Shown in pieces: positions 59,339 through 64,000 of a stretch of DNA of 64,000 nucleotides. The position numbers were made by a program, and so were the translations under genes. The notes under the pieces were generated by a model. The model was not told the origin of the DNA, made no database searches, and saw only the letters and a list, made by a program, of their open reading frames with translations. Positions within the stretch are counted from its first letter, which is position 1, and every line of letters starts with the position of its first letter. This stretch comes from Rhynchopus euleeides. Its lineage: Eukaryota; Euglenozoa; Diplonemea; Diplonemida; Diplonemidae. Location: positions 310,001-374,000 of the forward strand of contig OY723268.1 in NCBI GenBank assembly GCA_963210315.1, read 5' to 3'.

Positions 59339-61466
59339 CAGGGACGCGAAGCGCTTAATTTTAGGAAGAGAGGGTACGGCTGTTGTAGTCACTGTCCTTC
59401 GCGTGAGGAGTCGGCTCGCTGTGCGGCCATGGGCGCCCCCGCGATGGGGGCGCCGGATCCTTCACATCTCAGGCTTTCGTACCTGTCGAGGGTATTGCTG
59501 CGGTCGAAGACGGTGTCCTGCTAGACGCCGGCCTCGAAGTAGCGCAAACGCCATGTGCTTCTGGGGCTCTGTGCCCGCGGGTGTCGGTCAGATCCGCGCT
59601 GTAGATAAGGGCTTGGACTCGGTCGTTGAACCTTCGTATGTCGAGAACCCTGCTGACGCTGTGGTCTGCGTCGTCTGTCGCCTGATGAGCGTGCCCACTT
59701 GGTGCGGACCGGAAAAACGGTGGTGAGGTCGAGCTCGAAGCCTAGCGCTGGAAACCGTTGCGTCGACCCGGTGACTGGTGGCGCCCCATGAAGCTGGTGA
59801 AGGTGGCCAGTGCTTGCCGGGACATGATGAAGTTTATAATCCGATGTGCTGCCCTTTCGGCGCGATAGGGCCGTCCCATACACCTGTACCGAAGTCAGGC
59901 GCGACGACCCAGTCGTTGTCGAGGATGTGACGTATGGGTACATGCACCTTGGGAGTCGCATCTCAGGACTACCATGATATATTTTTGTTAAGCACACTCG
60001 TGTGAGCGGAAAGCGCCCCACCACAGCTGCAACCAAACGTGCTCTATACACTAACCCCACCCTTCATCAGGCTCAGGGTGTGATCAGTTCAGGGTTTTGT
60101 GTGTAGAAGCGTCAACGCAACAAACAAAAGGAAATTCATCAGAGCGGTTGTAGCTGTGAAGTGATAGGGCGCTTTACGCAAGCATGCGTTGGTGTTAAAC
60201 GAAAAGAACCCCATTCGAGATAAAACCCCCATCCGCCGCCGTTCGTTCCTCTTGTTAACCCGTGGAGGCTCGCAGTTCTTCAGGGTCGGCTTTCACCAAC
60301 ACGGTCAACACCTTAACCTCCTCCCGTCGGTACGGGGAGGGGTGTCGGTGAGATGACGCCCGGCGCCTCGAGAAAAAACTCCGGCGGTTGGGGAGGCCCT
60401 CTTTTCGGGGAAGATGGGGAGCTTACGTATCTGTGTTCGCGATGGGGTCGGTCACTCTCCGATTTTTGAGCTGCGCATCGGGCTGGACGTAACAGGTCGT
60501 GTCTTCTTTCACCTCTGCGGGTTTCGGCCTCCGCGGTGGGTGCGCTGCGGATTGTCCCGGAAATTTTCGACTCAGCACCCATAACGGAAACAAAATGTCC
60601 AGTCCCTTGTCGCCCATGGCGCGGGGCCGCTGTGGGTTGTGTCAGTGTCCAATACGACGCGTGTTGTTCAGAAAACGCCCTCGACTGTCGTACTTCGGTT
60701 GGAAAACAGTCAATCTGTTGCGGTGCCGAAAAAACCGGCTTCGGTACATGATAGGGGAGTTTTGCAGCTTTGCTGTATGTTCACGTTCGTGTTGCTGACC
60801 CCTCGCCTTCGGATTCTCGTCATCAAGGTGATGAGCGCCTGAACGCTTCCTTGCTGCGTGCCGCGAGAGTAGTTCGGTAGTACATTGCGCCTCGCCAGGA
60901 GGGAGTGGGGTGAAAACACTCCATTGAACTCTCCATTTGTTCATCCTCAGTACCTGCGTGAACGTTTCCCACGTAAGAAGGGGTGACATCTGTTCTGTGG
61001 TTAGATATCGCCCAGGCGGGCGCGGCGGAGATCAACCGGACCGTGACCTGCCACAGTTGACACACGTTCGTATTGCTCGGTGCAGCGGCTTCTGTCGGAC
61101 TCCAGCCAAATGGTGGCTTTCGCGTTGAGGCGCAGAACCACAAGAAGACCCTCGCAACCCTCACCCTGGGGGGCTGGACCGCCAGTGCCAGAAGGAAGAG
61201 GGAACGTGTCCCAACAAACTGTCTTGTCGACCTCGCCCGTTGTTTGTCAGGAGAGCTTGCCTCGACACGGCCTCCTTGAGGCCCCTGGTGAAATTCCCGT
61301 GGCTGAAGAAACCCGGTGTGCGGAACCGGCGATGTCCACATTGTATCGGCGGTGGAGAAAACCCGACGAGGTTTGCGGCGTGATGCAGTTGTGTGGAAAT
61401 CCTGACCCGTTAGGGTTCCTTGGGTGTGCAACGCAGCGGAAAAGGCATTTTTGACGCATTGCCTCC
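59339..61466 (-). pseudogene. Decayed coding region of family 2, inverted copy
   Basis: Mirror of 36838-38965, with the same breaks. Shared lesions show that decay preceded duplication. Confidence 0.35.
59988..60175 (+). mobile_element. Solo arm element nested in family 2, inverted copy
   Basis: Mirror of 38129-38316, at the same site in the host element. Confidence 0.93.
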
Positions 61467-61603
61467 CCATTTAGATCTCTGTGGATGCGCGTTGAGTGGC
61501 AGCAGGTCGAATGCAAAAAACGCCTGGTCTCGAGACCGGCACCTTGGAGATCATCCGCGGCGCTCCGATGCAGAGGTGAACTTCGGTGGGCTTGGCTCTT
61601 GGA

Positions 61604-62319
61604 GCCCTCGGTTCGGCTGCGCAGGAAGCGGCTACTTCTGCGGAAGGTTCCTCCCGGAGCTCACGGCTCAGCTGTAGAGTGGTACGGAGAGAACGCCCAG
61701 TTGTGTATGAGGTCTTCTGCTCATGGGGTTTGCCCTCGGGGCACAGGTCAGCTGCGGAATCGCAGAAGATGGCCGGTAGAACGGGGGTTCCTCTCATGCG
61801 ATGAGCTCCAGATGAACTAATGACTAGTTGTGTGGGATGGTTACTCACAGCTCAGCTGTTGAGTCGCAAGGAACAGTCAGATGCGCGGATGTTCCTGGAA
61901 CTCGGGCTCGGCTGTGGCGTCGAAGAAGAGCGGCTCGTGGAGGTCTTCACCTCCTGGAGCTCAGGAAACCCAAGTCTCTCCCGCTCGACTGTGGGGTCGC
62001 AGGGCGGACAGCTAGTGCCGGACAGGACTTCTTCTCCGACGAACAGCTTCTGGTGTTCATGGATCACGAGTGGTGAATGTTTGCGCGCGGGTGCTCCTGG
62101 TGAGCTCAGGGCCCGCTGTGGCGTCGCAGGCGCAGCAGCGAGTGGTGTAGAGGTCTTCATCTAATCACGATCAGCTCCGGGAGCACAGGGCTCACTGTGG
62201 AGTCGGGGAACGACCAGCTCATGATCTTCTCGTGCGGTCAGCTTCGGCCGCTGTGGAATTGCCGGCAATACAGCTGATGGTCTTCTCGTGTTCCGGGAGC
62301 TCAGGGCTCACTGTGGGAC
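61604..62319. repeat. Minisatellite block 2, inverted copy
   Basis: Mirror of 35985-36700. Confidence 0.7.
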
Positions 62320-63163
62320 TTCAGGATTTTCGGGCCAGATGCAGGTCGTCAGCACCACCTGCTTCACCCCCTTCAGCGCCATCTCCTCGGGGGGCCGACA
62401 CTGCAGGGAGGCAGGTCCACAGGTCGACGCGAAGGGCCACCGCACCCGAGTGGCCCACACCCTCCGGCCGCACCGCGACGTCCACGGTGCGCCCGAAGAA
62501 GTCGACACGCTTGTGAGAGCGACTTCCTCCGAGGCGACCGGTCCGCTGTTCACCCCAACCCGCACGGGTGTCAGGGGACGGTGAAGAGTGACTCGTGCAT
62601 CCGCAGTGCAAAGTTAACCCCTGCTGCGGTGCAACGGCAGGTCACCGAAGGAGTCGCCGGTAGTGTTCACCTCATACCCGCCCCCTCCCGAGGGACTCGT
62701 GGGTTGTTCCCATTGTGGACACGGCTGGCGCGTTTCGTGGCATCAGGTGCCGCCTCTCCTGTATCGATGCCGATGCACGGATGTCTGTGAAACCACTCGG
62801 CTCAGTCTGTGAATCGCCTGTCCCGGGGACAACCCGCGCCCGCTGCACCCGGTTGAACCCCCTCGCGCTCTGCAGCACCTCAAACGCTGAATCCGGCATA
62901 TGCGGCTGATACGACCGCCGGTTATCCACGCTATCACAGAGGGCGCTCGTCACCCCTGGGAGGCGAAGCCCAGCCCCCGAGGATCTCCTCCGCACTGTCC
63001 AGGTCTTGCTCCGCGAGGAACTCGCGATGCGGCGCACAGTGACGGTCGTCAGCTGCATCGCATCCTTCTCTGCGAGCATCTCTCTGGAGGAGCCGTGCTG
63101 GACCCAGAACCCTGCGAGACAGGTTGTCACCTCTCTGCGGGTCCGAATCGGAGGGGGCCCTGG
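62320..63163. other. Non-repeat island, inverted copy
   Basis: Mirror of 35141-35984, with the same fragmentary protein-like stretches, now on the minus strand. Confidence 0.35.
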
Positions 63164-64000
63164 GGGGTCGAGTCGCGAACGAACAGCTGATGATCTTCTC
63201 ATGCTCCGGGAGTTCGAGGGCCCACTGTGGAGTCGCGAAGCGAACAGCCCATGGTCCTCTCATGCGGTCAGCTCCGGGGGCTCAGGGCTCACGTGAAGTC
63301 GCAGGTGAAACAGCTCGTGACATACTCATGCTCCGGGGGCTCGGGGGTCCACTGAGGAGTCGCGAAGCGAACAGCCCATGGTCCTCTCATGCGGTCAGAT
63401 CCGGGAGGTCAGGGCTCACTGTGGCGAACAGGCGAACAGCTCGTGACATTCTCATGCTCCGGGAGCTCAGGGCTCACTGTGGAGTCGCAAAGCGAACAGC
63501 TCATGGTCGTCTCATGCGGTCAGCTCCGGGAGCTCAGGGCTCACTGTGGAGTCGCAGGCGAACAGCTCGTGATACTCTCATGCTCCGGGAGCTCAAGGCC
63601 CACTGTGGAGTCGCGAAGCGAACAGCTCATGGTCCTCTCCTGCGGTCAGATCCGGGAGCTCAGGGCTCACTGTGGAGTCGCAGGCGAACAGCTCGTGATA
63701 CTCTCATGCTCCGGGAGCTCAAGGCCCACTGTGGAGTCGCGAAGCGAACAGCTCATGGTCCTCTCCTGCGGTCAGATCCGGGAGCTCAGGGCTCACTGTG
63801 GAGTCGCGTAACGAGCAGCAAATGGTGCACGTCTTAATCTAATGCACATCAGCTCCTGGAGCTCAGGGCCCGCTGTGGAGTCGCAGGAAGAAACGGCTCG
63901 CGGTGCAGAGGTCTTCTTTTCCTGTGATGGGCTCCTAGGCTCAGGGCATACTAAAGAGGCACAAGGAACGGCTAGTGGTGTGTGCGGTTTTCCTGGAGCT
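63164..64000. repeat. Minisatellite block 1, inverted copy (truncated)
   Basis: Mirror of 34304-35140; the roughly 120-bp higher-order repeat is clear at 63440-63810. Confidence 0.85.

Larger units (their letters stand above)
58964..64000 (-). repeat. Inverted duplication, arm 2 (runs off the window)
   Basis: Reverse complement of 34304-39340. It starts at the family-2 right end (AAATACGCGTACTAGACG) next to copy 6 and is truncated by the window end, so the full length is unknown. Confidence 0.93.
59232..64000 (-). mobile_element. Second family-2 element, decayed, truncated by window
   Basis: Mirror of the family-2 element: right arm and core first, then the decayed coding region, minisatellite block 2, island, and part of block 1. 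Its left arm would lie about 200-400 bp beyond the window end. Confidence 0.75.

Overview
The window is eukaryotic nuclear DNA from a GC-rich, repeat-rich genome, probably a protist. The evidence is one large host gene with two small canonical introns, long low-complexity linkers, (GA)n microsatellites, and no operons or bacterial-style gene packing. The lineage cannot be fixed from sequence alone. Cis-spliced introns argue against a trypanosomatid, although the dominant transposon has the gene order of the trypanosomatid VIPER element.

Most of the 64 kb is transposon. Six near-identical, apparently intact tyrosine-recombinase (YR) retroelements of about 4.5-4.9 kb lie at 92-4585 (-), 8373-12907 (+), 19690-24183 (-), 24275-29135 (+), 48158-52607 (+) and 54426-58959 (-). 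Each has left arm / core GTAGAAGCGTCAACGCA / tandem-repeat leader / Gag-like zinc-finger and coiled-coil protein / YR / reverse transcriptase-RNase H / second core / right arm. Gag and YR share one frame separated by a single TGA. The RT frame is -1 to both. Complete left arm-core-right arm 'solo' copies of about 187 bp, with no interior, are scattered through the window and often abut full-length copies head to tail. They relate to the full element as SIRE relates to VIPER.

A second YR-type family with different arms but the same layout occupies 33895-39340. Its interior is decayed and holds a roughly 60-bp minisatellite and a solo copy of family 1. The block 34304-39340 recurs inverted at 58964-64000, with no difference found at the places compared. 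Single arms of further divergent families lie at 18624, 47966 and 53352.

Other mobile DNA: a non-autonomous hAT-like element (13200-14025, 8-bp target duplication), a 108-bp MITE (15560-15667), a 501-bp near-palindromic foldback element (16953-17453, 5-bp target duplication), and a 444-bp repeat that is intact at 30256-30699 and split at 39341-41343 by a 1553-bp insertion (6-bp target duplication TATTTT). That insertion carries two 359-bp direct repeats.

The only convincing host gene is at 41743-47563 (-). It has three exons and predicts a protein of about 1838 residues: an N-terminal membrane segment, a luminal domain and seven more membrane segments (a Wntless/GOST-like topology), then a long disordered linker and a class-3 (diacylglycerol-lipase-type) lipase domain with an intact Ser-Asp-His triad.
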